Positions 1-7,678 of a stretch of 43,185 nucleotides of DNA are shown here, in pieces. This DNA comes from Proteobacteria bacterium UBA2383 (GTDB lineage: Bacteria > Pseudomonadota > Gammaproteobacteria > Competibacterales > Competibacteraceae). Location: assembly GCA_002343485.1 (NCBI GenBank), contig DDST01000182.1, positions 1-43,185 of the forward strand, written 5' to 3'. A program made the position numbers and the translations under genes. The notes under the pieces are model-generated. The model was not told where the DNA came from. It searched no databases and was given only the letters and a program-made list of their open reading frames with translations. The number at the start of each line of letters is the position of its first letter. The first letter of the stretch is position 1.

Positions 1-1
1 T

Positions 2-1384
2 CTGAGTGATTGCTTTCTCGCCAAAGCCCGGCGTGAGGCACAGGCCGCAGATGTGCTGGTGATTAACCATCACCTGTTCTTCGCCGACATGGCGATCAAG
101 GAAACCGGCTTTGCCGAACTGTTGCCTGGGGTAGAAGCGATTATTCTTGATGAAGCGCATCAGTTGCCGGAAATTGCCAGCCACTTTTTCGGCAAATCGC
201 TGAGTAGCCGGCAGTTACTCGAATTGACCAGAGATACGTTGGTCGAGCAGCTCCGGGATGCGCCCGATTTCCCGGAACTGCGTGACTTCGCCCAGGCACT
301 GGAAACATTCACTGCCGCCTTGCGCGAGGCGCTCGGCTCAACGGATCGGCGCGCGTTGTGGCGCGAAGTAGCGGACCAGCCCGCAATCCGGGAAATCGTC
401 GCGTATTTGGCCCTGGGGCTCGATAACCTGTGGGGTGCGTTGTCTGAAGCCGCCGCACGTAGCAAGGGCTTAGAAAGCTGCTTCCGGCGCTGCGATGATC
501 TCATGCAACGATTGATGGCACTGACCGGCGTGGATCACGAGTCCGGCCGTGTCTCCTGGTTCGAGACCCGAGGACGAGGATTTATTCTGACTTTAACGCC
601 TCTCGATATCGCCCCAACCTTCCAGGAGCGGATGACTGCCCAGCCGGGCGCCTGGATTTTTACCTCGGCGACTCTGGCAGTCGGGTCGAGTTTCGACCAT
701 TTCGCAGCGCGATTAGGGTTAGCGGACTATAGCGCGTTGTGTCTGGATAGCCCGTTCGATTTTGCTAGCCACACCCTGCTTTATCACCCGCCAGATCTGC
801 CCGATCCGGGAACTTCGCATTACACCGGAGCCTTTCTGAATGCGGCATTGCCGGTGCTGGAAGCAAGCCAGGGGCGGGCATTTTTGTTATTCACCAGTTA
901 CCGTGCCCTGTATGAAGCGGCAGAATGGCTGACGGGGCGAGTCGAATACCCATTGCTCGTGCAGGGCCAATTACCAAAAGCAGCGCTACTCAAACAATTC
1001 CGGGCATTAGGCAACGCCGTATTACTGGGCACAGCCAGTTTCTGGGAAGGGGTGGATGTGCGCGGCGAGGCCTTATCCTGTGTGATCATTGACCGGCTGC
1101 CATTTGCTTCGCCCGGTGATCCCGTTATACAGGCGCGCATTGAATCGCTGCGTCAGCGTGGCGAGAATCCGTTTATGGACTATCAGTTGCCCCAAGCGGT
1201 CATTACCTTGAAGCAGGGTGTAGGCCGGCTGATCCGCGACGTCAACGACCGGGGAGTGTTGATGCTGGGCGATCCACGGTTATTGAGCAAAGCCTACGGG
1301 CGGATTTTTCTGGATAGCCTGCCGCCCATGCCCAGGACCCGGCACCTAGAGCAGGTGCGAGCGTTTTTTGCAGCGGCGGGTTAG
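2..1384 (+). CDS. yoaA: DinG/YoaA-family ATP-dependent DNA helicase, C-terminal part (5' end outside window)
   Basis: The reading frame is open from base 2, so the gene starts before the window; about 460 C-terminal residues are present. It is a superfamily 2 XPD-like helicase, a family that unwinds DNA 5' to 3' and carries an Fe-S cluster. The first residues (SDCFLAKAR) resemble the segment holding the last cluster cysteine. Next come NHHLFFADM and the DEAH box (ILDEAHQLPE, around 150-180). The C-terminal helicase half shows LLLFTSYRAL, GTASFWEGVDVRGE and the motif VI-like QGVGRLIRD with its arginines. The ending GDPRLLSKAYGRIFLDSLPP is typical of YoaA/DinG. YoaA is preferred over DinG because of the short linker and these motifs, but the split is not certain without the N-terminus. 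It converges on the ABC transporter operon downstream. Confidence 0.85.
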   Translation: MSDCFLAKARREAQAADVLVINHHLFFADMAIKETGFAELLPGVEAIILDEAHQLPEIASHFFGKSLSSRQLLELTRDTLVEQLRDAPDFPELRDFAQALETFTAALREALGSTDRRALWREVADQPAIREIVAYLALGLDNLWGALSEAAARSKGLESCFRRCDDLMQRLMALTGVDHESGRVSWFETRGRGFILTLTPLDIAPTFQERMTAQPGAWIFTSATLAVGSSFDHFAARLGLADYSALCLDSPFDFASHTLLYHPPDLPDPGTSHYTGAFLNAALPVLEASQGRAFLLFTSYRALYEAAEWLTGRVEYPLLVQGQLPKAALLKQFRALGNAVLLGTASFWEGVDVRGEALSCVIIDRLPFASPGDPVIQARIESLRQRGENPFMDYQLPQAVITLKQGVGRLIRDVNDRGVLMLGDPRLLSKAYGRIFLDSLPPMPRTRHLEQVRAFFAAAG

Positions 1385-1490
1385 TCAGTTAGCCCGGTTA
1401 CACATTCCGGTAGCGCAGGCCTGCAGGCTGCGATATAAGCCTATGACTCCTAAAGTCTCATCTAGAAACAGATTGTTGCTTCAAACTGTT

Positions 1491-2225
1491 CTATAAAACC
1501 TGTTTCAAGAACGCTTGCGCCCGAGGTTCCTTAGGGGCGGTGAAAAATTCAGCAGGCGGGGCGTCTTCCAGAACCTTGCCAACGTCCATGAACAATACGC
1601 GTTGAGCGACCTCGCGGGCAAACCCCATTTCATGGGTGACCACTGCCATGGTCATGCCTTCGCGGGCCAGTTGCTTCATCACATCCAACACTTCGCCTAC
1701 CATCTCCGGGTCCAAAGCGCTGGTGGGTTCGTCGAACAGCATCACCTTGGGGTCCATCGCCAGCGCGCGGGCAATGGCCACGCGCTGCTGCTGGCCACCA
1801 GACAGCCGCGACGGATATTCATTCGCTTTCTCGGCGATGCCGACCTTGGTCAGCAACGCCATCGCCTTGTCTTTGGCCTCCGCTGCCTTGCGCTTGCGGA
1901 CCACCCGCTGCGCCAGAGTCACATTTTCCAGCACCGTCTTGTGAGGGAATAAGTTGAAGTGCTGAAATACCATTCCAACTTCACGGCGCACTGCGTTCAA
2001 GTTGGTGGCGCTGCTGGCAATGTCGATGCCGTCGATAATGACCTGACCGTCGTCAAATTCTTCCAAGCCATTCAGGCAGCGCAAAAACGTGGATTTGCCA
2101 GAACCGGACGGGCCAATGACCACCACGACCTCACCCTTAGCAACCTGGGTCGAGACATCGTCCACTGCGCGCACTACCTGGCCGCGTCCTTCAAAAATTT
2201 TAAGCAGATTCTTGACCTCAATCAC
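1491..2225 (-). CDS. Polar amino acid ABC transporter ATP-binding protein (GlnQ/HisP type)
   Basis: Cytoplasmic ATPase of an amino acid importer, about 244 residues, the normal family length. Visible motifs are Walker A (GPSGSGKSTFLRC), Q-loop (VFQHFNLFPHKTV), ABC signature (LSGGQQQRVAIARAL), Walker B (VMLFDEPTSALDPE) and the switch histidine (VVTHEMGFA). The chosen start is GTG at 2225, with GGAGG 10 bases upstream. A TTG at 2234 lies almost on top of the ribosome binding site and is less likely. It overlaps the end of the permease gene by 8 bases, so it is translationally coupled as the last gene of a binding protein-permease-ATPase operon. The amino acid carried cannot be read from the sequence. 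Confidence 0.95.
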   Translation of the reverse strand: MIEVKNLLKIFEGRGQVVRAVDDVSTQVAKGEVVVVIGPSGSGKSTFLRCLNGLEEFDDGQVIIDGIDIASSATNLNAVRREVGMVFQHFNLFPHKTVLENVTLAQRVVRKRKAAEAKDKAMALLTKVGIAEKANEYPSRLSGGQQQRVAIARALAMDPKVMLFDEPTSALDPEMVGEVLDVMKQLAREGMTMAVVTHEMGFAREVAQRVLFMDVGKVLEDAPPAEFFTAPKEPRAQAFLKQVL

Positions 2226-3186
2226 TGCGGGCAAACCTCCGTTCCAACCAGAAGAGCAGTTGCGATAACACTGAAGTGATCAACAGGTAAAGCAAGGCCA
2301 CTGTGAACCAGATTTCAAAGGTGGCGAAGCTGGAGGTGATAATCTCCCGTCCGCTCTTAGTCAAATCAGTGATCGCAATGACCGACACCAGGGAAGAGTC
2401 CTTAATCAGGCTGATAAATTGCCCAGCCAGCGGCGGCAGCACCCGCTTAAACGCTTGCGGCAACACGATGTGGATCATGGTTTCAGCCGTGCTCATCCCC
2501 AGCGAACGGGCGGCTTCGGTTTGTCCTTTGGGAATGGATTGAATCCCGGCGCGAATGATCTCGGCGGTGTATGCGCCAACGAAGAGCGACAGCGCGCCGA
2601 TGCCGGCAACCGTCCGATCCAGATTCAATACCGTACCGATAAAGAAATAGAAAATGAAGATTTGCACCAGCAGTGGCGTACCACGAATCAGTTCAATGTA
2701 CAACACTGCTAACCCACGCAGGGCCGGGTTTTTTGAGATGCGGCACAAGCCGGTGACCAGCCCGATGATCAGCCCGATGAACCCAGAAGCAAACGAGATC
2801 CAGATGGTGACCCACAGACCCTCGGTAAGCGGCCCAACCCGCCAGTGCCGGGTTACTCCGATTTCCTGATCTTCCGTAACCTGGGCGCCATCCGCAACCC
2901 TCAGGGTATCCGTCTCAACCGTGATGATAGCCCGCGAGCCGCCAGCATCTGGGATCATTTCCACCTGGCTGTAAGCGCCATCAGGATGGACCTTGACAAT
3001 CCGGCCGGTAAACGGTGCAGTTTGAGCCACTTCATCATGGTAGGCGAAATATTGCGGAACCCGCTCCCAGCGCCATTCGTAGTTCACCTGCTTAGTAGCC
3101 ATCCATAGCCCGATCGCCAGCCCCAGCAGAATAACAACCAGCAGCCCGTGCCAGGGCCACTGGGCAGAACGCCGTTTTAGTGACAC
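2218..3186 (-). CDS. Polar amino acid ABC transporter permease (HisM/GlnP type) with periplasmic insertion
   Basis: Inner-membrane channel subunit of the amino acid importer, 322 residues against roughly 220-240 for ordinary HisM/GlnP proteins. Residues about 14-30 form a first membrane segment. A roughly 90-residue hydrophilic stretch follows (about 31-120), and then the classical permease domain starts at GLWVTIWISFASGFIGLIIG. The ATPase-contact (EAA) loop is visible as EAARSLGMSTAETMIHIVLP. The start is GTG at 3186, only 2 bases after the binding protein stop codon, which argues for coupling. The extra segment between the first helix and the permease core is probably periplasmic; its role is unknown. 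It belongs to one operon with the genes on either side. Confidence 0.92.
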   Translation of the reverse strand: MSLKRRSAQWPWHGLLVVILLGLAIGLWMATKQVNYEWRWERVPQYFAYHDEVAQTAPFTGRIVKVHPDGAYSQVEMIPDAGGSRAIITVETDTLRVADGAQVTEDQEIGVTRHWRVGPLTEGLWVTIWISFASGFIGLIIGLVTGLCRISKNPALRGLAVLYIELIRGTPLLVQIFIFYFFIGTVLNLDRTVAGIGALSLFVGAYTAEIIRAGIQSIPKGQTEAARSLGMSTAETMIHIVLPQAFKRVLPPLAGQFISLIKDSSLVSVIAITDLTKSGREIITSSFATFEIWFTVALLYLLITSVLSQLLFWLERRFARSD

Positions 3187-3188
3187 AG

Positions 3189-3986
3189 CTACTGCACGTC
3201 TTGCAGCCAGTCAGTATTCTTAAACCATTTCTGGTGCAGTTTGACGTAGGCACCGTCTTTTTTGATCTTGACTAGGAAACCATTAATGGCTTTAAGAAAT
3301 TCAGGATCACCCTGGGCGATAGCCCAGCCAATCGGTTCGGTAGTGAACGGCTCATCCAAAAACACCAGCCGGCCTTCGCCCCGCTGGACATTGGCCACCA
3401 AGTTATACGGTGAGTCGTAAACAAAGGCGTCAACTCTGCCATTAACCGTTTCCATGACGCCTTCCGCTTCAGTTTCATAAGAGAAGTATTGCGCTTTAGG
3501 AATATGCTTCTTGGCAGCGATTTCTCCGGTGGTGCCCAGTTTGGAAGCGATCTTGTATTTTTTATTGTCCAGGTCTTTGTAAGATTTCACCTTGCCAGCC
3601 AACTCCTTGCGCAGCAAAACAGTTTGGCCCACCAGCATATACGGTTCCGAAAAATCTACCGTCTTGGCCCGTTCTGCGGTAATGGTCATACCGCTCATGA
3701 TGATGTCGCACTTGTTGGTGATCAATGCCGGGATAATACCGTCCCAAGCCGTGCTAACCAGTTCCAGTTTGGCAGCACCCAGATCCTGGGCCATCAATTC
3801 GGCTAGATCAGGGTCAAAGCCGACAATTTCCCCTCGCTTGTTGGTGATCTCAAATGGCATGTAAGCGGGTTCCAGACAGACTCGCAGTCCATCTTTTTTA
3901 ATTTGCTCCAGCTTTCCAGCCCAAGCGGGCGACAGGTTCAAGCCGAAAAAAACCAGTGCGGCGAACGCAACCAAGCGGGTTTTCAT
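3189..3986 (-). CDS. Polar amino acid ABC transporter periplasmic substrate-binding protein
   Basis: Type II periplasmic binding protein (SBP_bac_3 family), about 265 residues. The start at 3986 is chosen because AAGGAG lies 9 bases upstream and because it opens directly into a signal peptide (MKTRLVAFAALVFFGLNLSP, cleavage near AWA|GK). Family hallmarks are LRVCLEPAYMPFEI, GFDPDLAELMA, CDIIMSGMTIT with the ERAKTVDFSEPY segment that binds the amino acid backbone, and a C-terminal AYVKLHQKWF. It is the first gene of the minus-strand operon with the permease and ATPase. A palindromic CTC-rich repeat lies immediately upstream in the leader. The exact ligand is not predictable by eye. Confidence 0.93.
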   Translation of the reverse strand: MKTRLVAFAALVFFGLNLSPAWAGKLEQIKKDGLRVCLEPAYMPFEITNKRGEIVGFDPDLAELMAQDLGAAKLELVSTAWDGIIPALITNKCDIIMSGMTITAERAKTVDFSEPYMLVGQTVLLRKELAGKVKSYKDLDNKKYKIASKLGTTGEIAAKKHIPKAQYFSYETEAEGVMETVNGRVDAFVYDSPYNLVANVQRGEGRLVFLDEPFTTEPIGWAIAQGDPEFLKAINGFLVKIKKDGAYVKLHQKWFKNTDWLQDVQ

Positions 3987-4007
3987 GCAGGAATTCTCCT
4001 TCTTGCT

Positions 4008-4030
4008 CCCTCTCTCCATTGGGGGAGAGG
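4008..4030. repeat. CTC-rich palindromic repeat in the leader of the amino acid transporter operon
   Basis: CCCTCTCTCC and GGGGGAGAGG form an imperfect stem around ATT. The element lies just upstream of the ribosome binding site at 3986. It resembles the hairpin inside tilS at 24882-24912. In the mRNA it could form a hairpin close to the translation start. Confidence 0.5.
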
Positions 4031-4061
4031 AGGATTTTAGGGTGGGGCTAAATGCTGACTT

Positions 4062-4090
4062 TTATGATAGTACAATTTCATTTTTGTTAA
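4062..4090 (-). promoter_or_regulatory. Possible sigma-70 promoter of the amino acid ABC operon
   Basis: Read on the minus strand, TTAACA (4090-4085) and TCATAA (4067-4062) are 17 bases apart, about 75 bases upstream of the binding protein start. Both hexamers are imperfect and no other support is visible. Confidence 0.3.
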
Positions 4091-4094
4091 GGAA

Positions 4095-4114
4095 CACTAT
4101 GCGAGGCATGCCGC
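4095..4114 (-). repeat. attC-like palindromic element, copy 1 (degenerate)
   Basis: On the minus strand this reads GCGGCATGCCTCGCATAGTG, a hairpin with an ATGC/GCAT stem. It is related to the elements at 4678-4697 and 5402-5421, in the same orientation, and lies downstream of the VOC gene. It is the most divergent of the three copies. Confidence 0.35.
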
Positions 4115-4187
4115 TGACTGCGAATCGGCCCAATCACACGTCAGCAATTTGATCGCGTTTGATGGTTGCTGAAAAATATGGAGGCAG

Positions 4188-4634
4188 TTAGCTTGTCCGT
4201 TGGGACCAATGGTCATGGCGGTCGCGGCGCTCTTGGCGGTAGTTGGTCACTTCGAGCCGGATACCATCTGGATCTTCGAAGAAAGTGGCCATGTAGTCAG
4301 GTGCGTACTCTGGATAAAGCTTTGCTTCTGTAGCGTTGATGCCAAGCCTGCGTAGTTGCTCAGCAACAGCGTGAACCTCGGCAGGTGAGTCGACCCGCAA
4401 GCAAAAGTGATGCAGTCCTGGCGCGTGTGACTCGTGCTTTGACAAAACACGTGCTGGCCGCAAGACAAAGCCGAATAAGCGGTTGAAGTACTGGATGTGT
4501 GGATCGCCCGCGAGAGTGAATTTGTTTTTGCGGAAACCGAGGGCTTCAATCATCACACGGTCATAGAAACGCTCTGACACGTTGAGATCGGACACGGTGA
4601 TGTAGATGTGATCGATGCCGATGACTTCGGCCAT
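4188..4634 (-). CDS. VOC-superfamily (glyoxalase/bleomycin-resistance fold) protein
   Basis: Single VOC domain of about 148 residues. The start at 4634 has GGAG 6-7 bases upstream and gives MAEVIGIDHIYITVSDL, the usual first strand with a metal-ligand histidine. Later ligand candidates are the histidines of GLHHFCLRVDS and the glutamate of GIRLEVTNY near the C-terminus. The paired beta-alpha-beta modules of a glyoxalase I or fosfomycin/bleomycin-resistance type protein are clear, but the substrate is not. The frame extends upstream without conserved character. It lies between two attC-like palindromes and next to a HEPN-like gene, so it may be mobile cassette cargo. Confidence 0.85.
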   Translation of the reverse strand: MAEVIGIDHIYITVSDLNVSERFYDRVMIEALGFRKNKFTLAGDPHIQYFNRLFGFVLRPARVLSKHESHAPGLHHFCLRVDSPAEVHAVAEQLRRLGINATEAKLYPEYAPDYMATFFEDPDGIRLEVTNYRQERRDRHDHWSQRTS

Positions 4635-4677
4635 GAGGTGCTCCGATATGGCTAATGAACGGACTAACGGATAGGAT

Positions 4678-4697
4678 GGCAGATGCGAAGCATCCGC
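4678..4697 (-). repeat. attC-like palindromic element, copy 2
   Basis: The minus strand reads GCGGATGCTTCGCATCTGCC, with a perfect GATGC-TTC-GCATC hairpin, followed some 10 bases later by CGTTAG. It lies between the HEPN-like gene and the VOC gene. It matches copy 3 (5402-5421) at 18 of 20 positions. The GTTAG-type core after the palindrome recalls integron attC sites (GTTRRRY), but no clear partner core was found on the other side. Confidence 0.5.
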
Positions 4698-4710
4698 TTG
4701 AGCAAGGAGG

Positions 4711-5379
4711 TCAATCAGCCCCACTTGTTGCTGAACCTGCCTTGCGGTCTGGGCCGAAGTCGGCGATTTTCTCGGCATATCGCCCCATCTCCGTGAGCCA
4801 CTCCGCCAATGAGCTAAATAGCAACTCGCGATGTCCGATAATAAGACGATCTATCGACTTTATGGTCTGATTCGACTCAATTGGGTGGGGTGTCTCTGGC
4901 CCATCAGGCTTGAGCGCGAAGGGTTGTCCTTCCTGAACACGTCCATCAATGACCGCTTTGTCCAGATGATAGATTTCATTGCGCATCAGTCGAAGCTGGT
5001 CGGCCACAGTATCTGCGGCAAAACTGGGCTTTTCGATGTTAAGGGCTAGGCAGAGCGGATGCTGATCCTTGTGCCGCCGCAGTCGCCTGTAGCAATTGAT
5101 CGCCCGATGCATATCTAAGAGACAGCTTTCAAAGTGCGATATTGATCGATACATTGCTCTGAGATCGATTGAAGTATGAGTACCCCAGAATTTCTGCAAC
5201 ATTGATGTGCCAAGCTGATACTCGACGAGCGCTGCTTCGACAAGCCGAATATATGTGCCAACCAAGGCATTAACCTGATAATTCTGCGAGACAGTGCCAA
5301 TAAACATGGACTTCAACCAGTATTTTGGAAAACCCTGGGGATATTCACAAATTTCTGGCACTTCGATTGAAATATACAT
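4711..5379 (-). CDS. Hypothetical HEPN-like protein
   Basis: Not recognised as a named family. It encodes 222 residues, mostly alpha-helical in character. Around residues 127-138 it has QLRLMRNEIYHLD, containing R-N-x3-H (R133, N134, H138). That is the Rx4H pattern of HEPN-domain RNases and related nucleic acid-binding proteins. No MNT nucleotidyltransferase or other antitoxin partner is adjacent. Base composition looks less GC-rich than the neighbouring housekeeping genes. The start at 5379 has a close AGGA upstream. Related attC-like palindromes lie on both sides, which suggests acquired DNA. The function (RNase, toxin or defence effector) is inference from one short motif. Confidence 0.6.
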   Translation of the reverse strand: MYISIEVPEICEYPQGFPKYWLKSMFIGTVSQNYQVNALVGTYIRLVEAALVEYQLGTSMLQKFWGTHTSIDLRAMYRSISHFESCLLDMHRAINCYRRLRRHKDQHPLCLALNIEKPSFAADTVADQLRLMRNEIYHLDKAVIDGRVQEGQPFALKPDGPETPHPIESNQTIKSIDRLIIGHRELLFSSLAEWLTEMGRYAEKIADFGPDRKAGSATSGAD

Positions 5380-5401
5380 TTCCTAAGTTGCCTAACAGGG
5401 C

Positions 5402-5421
5402 GGCAGATGGGAAGCGTCCGC
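5402..5421 (-). repeat. attC-like palindromic element, copy 3
   Basis: The minus strand reads GCGGACGCTTCCCATCTGCC, then GCCCT and GTTAGGC (5396-5390). The latter is an exact match to the integron core GTTRRRY and lies just before the HEPN-like start codon. No inverse core RYYYAAC was found at the expected distance, so if this is an attC site it is decayed. Confidence 0.45.
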
Positions 5422-5523
5422 GACAACAAGCGATTATCTGTTCCGCTTATTTTGTATCATTAAAGATAAGCAGAGATCAAAACTACCCAACGAACGACAA
5501 ACGAAAGCAGACTTGAGCCATAC

Positions 5524-5679
5524 TCAGGTCGACTTGCCCTCATCCAACAGTTCCTTAATGATCATGGGCGTTCCGCATTCGGGGCAACGCGGCATCGCCT
5601 CAATAGGAATGTAGATAATTGAGGTATACCGGCATTTCGGGCATATGACTTGTATGGGTTCCGCTTTATCACGTTGCAT
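5524..5679 (-). CDS. Small zinc-ribbon protein (51 residues)
   Basis: A short open frame with a good ribosome binding site (AAGGGG, 7 bases before the ATG at 5679). It encodes 51 residues starting MQRDKAEPIQVICPKC. Two CxxC knuckles, C13-P-K-C16 and C32-P-E-C35, are 15 residues apart and should bind one zinc ion as a rubredoxin-like or zinc-ribbon fold. The sequence between is RYTSIIYIPIEAMPR. No enzyme motif is present; such proteins are often unnamed regulatory or stability factors. It follows argD on the same strand, after a stem-loop, and precedes the HEPN-like island. The cysteine pattern and ribosome binding site make a real gene likely despite the size. Confidence 0.75.
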   Translation of the reverse strand: MQRDKAEPIQVICPKCRYTSIIYIPIEAMPRCPECGTPMIIKELLDEGKST

Positions 5680-5723
5680 AAACTAACCCCTTGCCTGGAA
5701 GGCATTCGGAGAAAGGTATAGAT

Positions 5724-5749
5724 TGGGTTGCCGTTTTTCCGGCAACCCA
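5724..5749 (-). terminator. Stem-loop after argD (probable terminator)
   Basis: TGGGTTGCCG and CGGCAACCCA form a perfect 10-bp stem around a 6-base loop, 9 bases past the argD stop. No run of U follows on the minus strand, so termination efficiency is uncertain. Confidence 0.6.
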
Positions 5750-5757
5750 GCCGGGAT

Positions 5758-6981
5758 TTAAGCAGTCGTCAGGGAGACCAGGCGCGCAATGGCCCGCTCA
5801 AGACGTTGAAAACCCTCTTCAATCAAGTCGTCGGGAATGATCAGCGATGGCGCCAGCCGGATCACGTCTGGCCCGGCGACGAGAACCAGCAGCCCCTCAT
5901 CCAGCGCTGCTTTGATGAAATCCCGGCTGCGCCCTTGCCAGGTCTCGATCAGTTCGCAACCGAGCAGCAAACCCATGCCGCGCAGTTCCCGGAATAAACC
6001 AAATCGTTGATTGATCCGTTGTAAACCGGCCATGAACACGTCATGTTTGCGCCGGACCCCAGCCAATAGCTCAGGATCACTGATGATATCCAGCACTGCA
6101 CCGGCTACCGCGCAACCCAGCGGATTACCACCATAGGTCGTACCGTGGCTGCCAACATTGAGACTCTGAGCGATCCCGGCAGTGGTGAGCATGGCGCTGA
6201 TCGGGAAACCGCCACCGAGTCCCTTCGCCGTCGTCAGGATGTCAGGGATGATGCCATACGCCATGTAGGCGTAGAGATGCCCGCTGCGCCCATTGCCGCA
6301 CTGCACTTCGTCGAAAATCAACAACGCCTGGTGGCGATCACACAGCTCACGCAGCCCTTGCAAAAACTCCGGGGTCGCGCAGGTCACACCGCCCTCGCCT
6401 TGCACCGGCTCGATGATCACCGCGCAGGTGCGGCCGGAAATAGTCGCGGCGAAAGTATCCAGATCATTGAACGGAACGTGGGTGATACCCGGCGGCAACG
6501 GTTCAAAGCCTTGGGTATATTTGGGCTGACCGCCGACGGTCACGGTGAACAGCGTGCGGCCGTGGAATGACTGGCTGCAGGCAATAATTTCATGCTTGTC
6601 CGCGTTGCCATGATCAGCCGCGTATTTTCGAGCCAGCTTGAGCGCTGCTTCATTCGCCTCAGCGCCGGAATTGGCGAAGAACACCCGTTCGGCAAAGGTC
6701 AGATCACACAACCGGCGAGCCAGTTTCAGCGCTGGTTCGTTGGTCAGGATATTGCTGACATGCCAAAGCTTTTGTGCCTGTCCGGTCAACGCCGCCACCA
6801 ATTGAGGATGGGCGTGGCCCAAGCCGGTCACGGCAATGCCCCCGGCAAAGTCGATGTAGTCCCGTCCTTGCTGATCCCATAGGCGGGAGCCTTCGCCACG
6901 CACCGGGATGATGGCCGCCGGCGCGTAGTTAGGGACCATGACTTGATCAAACCATTCGCGGGTAATAGAGAAGTGACTCAT
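5758..6981 (-). CDS. argD: Acetylornithine aminotransferase family, PLP-dependent
   Basis: Cytoplasmic class III aminotransferase of 407 residues, essentially the size of E. coli ArgD (406). It would convert N-acetylglutamate semialdehyde to N-acetylornithine in arginine synthesis. Landmarks are NSGAEANEAALKLARKY (about 104-120), the PLP-ring aspartate in LLIFDEVQCGNGRSG (D224) and the Schiff-base lysine in TTAKGLGGGFP (K253). ATG at 6981 has AGGA 9 bases upstream. Related enzymes (succinylornithine, GABA or ornithine transaminases) share the motifs. The length and the SGAEANE/FDEVQCGNGRSG pattern favour ArgD. It lies downstream of tmk on the same strand, where holB stands in E. coli, and ends at a stem-loop. 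Confidence 0.88.
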   Translation of the reverse strand: MSHFSITREWFDQVMVPNYAPAAIIPVRGEGSRLWDQQGRDYIDFAGGIAVTGLGHAHPQLVAALTGQAQKLWHVSNILTNEPALKLARRLCDLTFAERVFFANSGAEANEAALKLARKYAADHGNADKHEIIACSQSFHGRTLFTVTVGGQPKYTQGFEPLPPGITHVPFNDLDTFAATISGRTCAVIIEPVQGEGGVTCATPEFLQGLRELCDRHQALLIFDEVQCGNGRSGHLYAYMAYGIIPDILTTAKGLGGGFPISAMLTTAGIAQSLNVGSHGTTYGGNPLGCAVAGAVLDIISDPELLAGVRRKHDVFMAGLQRINQRFGLFRELRGMGLLLGCELIETWQGRSRDFIKAALDEGLLVLVAGPDVIRLAPSLIIPDDLIEEGFQRLERAIARLVSLTTA

Positions 6982-7056
6982 CGCGATAATCCTGAATCGA
7001 GGTTGCGTAGGGATACCAGCAGGCGCATAGCATAACCGGTTTGCGGGGTTAGCGCT

Positions 7057-7677
7057 TTATGATGTCATCGCTGCGAGAAGACTTTCGACTTCGCTCCAAA
7101 CGGCCTCGACCGGCTGGTTCGCATCCACGATCCAATAGCGGTCAGGATATTGGGAAGCGCGCTTCAGATAGGCCGCCCGGACTCGCTCAAAAAATTCCTT
7201 GTCCTCCTTTTCAAAGCGATCCGCTGGGCCACGCTTTCCAGCGCGGGTCAACCCTACTTCTACCGGCAAATCAAACAGCAGTGTCAAATCTGGACACAGT
7301 TGGCCTTGCACCCACGTTTCCAAAGCCGCGATCCGCTCCAGGGACAGACCGCGCCCGCCGCCCTGGTAGGCGTAAGTCGCTTCGGTGAACCGGTCACATA
7401 GCACCCAATCACCCCGAGCCAGCGCGGGACGGATCACCTGTTCCAAATGCTCGGCACGGGCCGCGAACATCAGTAGCGTCTCGGTGGTCAACGCCATGTC
7501 ATCATGACGATGCCCGAGTAGCAGATGACGAATTGCTTCACCCAGCGCCGTACCGCCCGGCTCGCGGGTGACCACGACCTGGCAACCGGCCTGCTCCAAA
7601 TACGCACGCATCAAAGCAAGCTGTGTCGTCTTACCTACGCCTTCAATGCCCTCGGCAACGATGAATCGACCAAGCAT
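7057..7677 (-). CDS. tmk: Thymidylate kinase
   Basis: Phosphorylates dTMP to dTDP for DNA synthesis; 206 residues from the start at 7677. The ATG sits 1 base after the mltG stop codon, with GGGGAG a few bases upstream, so the two are coupled. The P-loop is GIEGVGKTTQL (about 10-20), followed by VTREPGGT (dTMP-binding) and VLCDRFTEATYAYQGGGRGL, the DR(F/Y) motif and lid-side region. The frame continues upstream of 7677, but that part overlaps mltG and is not conserved. The order mltG-tmk is standard; holB, which normally follows, is not here. Confidence 0.95.
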   Translation of the reverse strand: MLGRFIVAEGIEGVGKTTQLALMRAYLEQAGCQVVVTREPGGTALGEAIRHLLLGHRHDDMALTTETLLMFAARAEHLEQVIRPALARGDWVLCDRFTEATYAYQGGGRGLSLERIAALETWVQGQLCPDLTLLFDLPVEVGLTRAGKRGPADRFEKEDKEFFERVRAAYLKRASQYPDRYWIVDANQPVEAVWSEVESLLAAMTS

Positions 7678-7678
7678 T

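Noticed and set aside
1411..1432. GCAGGCCTGC palindrome between the helicase and the ABC operon as a terminator
   Set aside because: Only 10 bases, no loop space and no U-run; could be chance.
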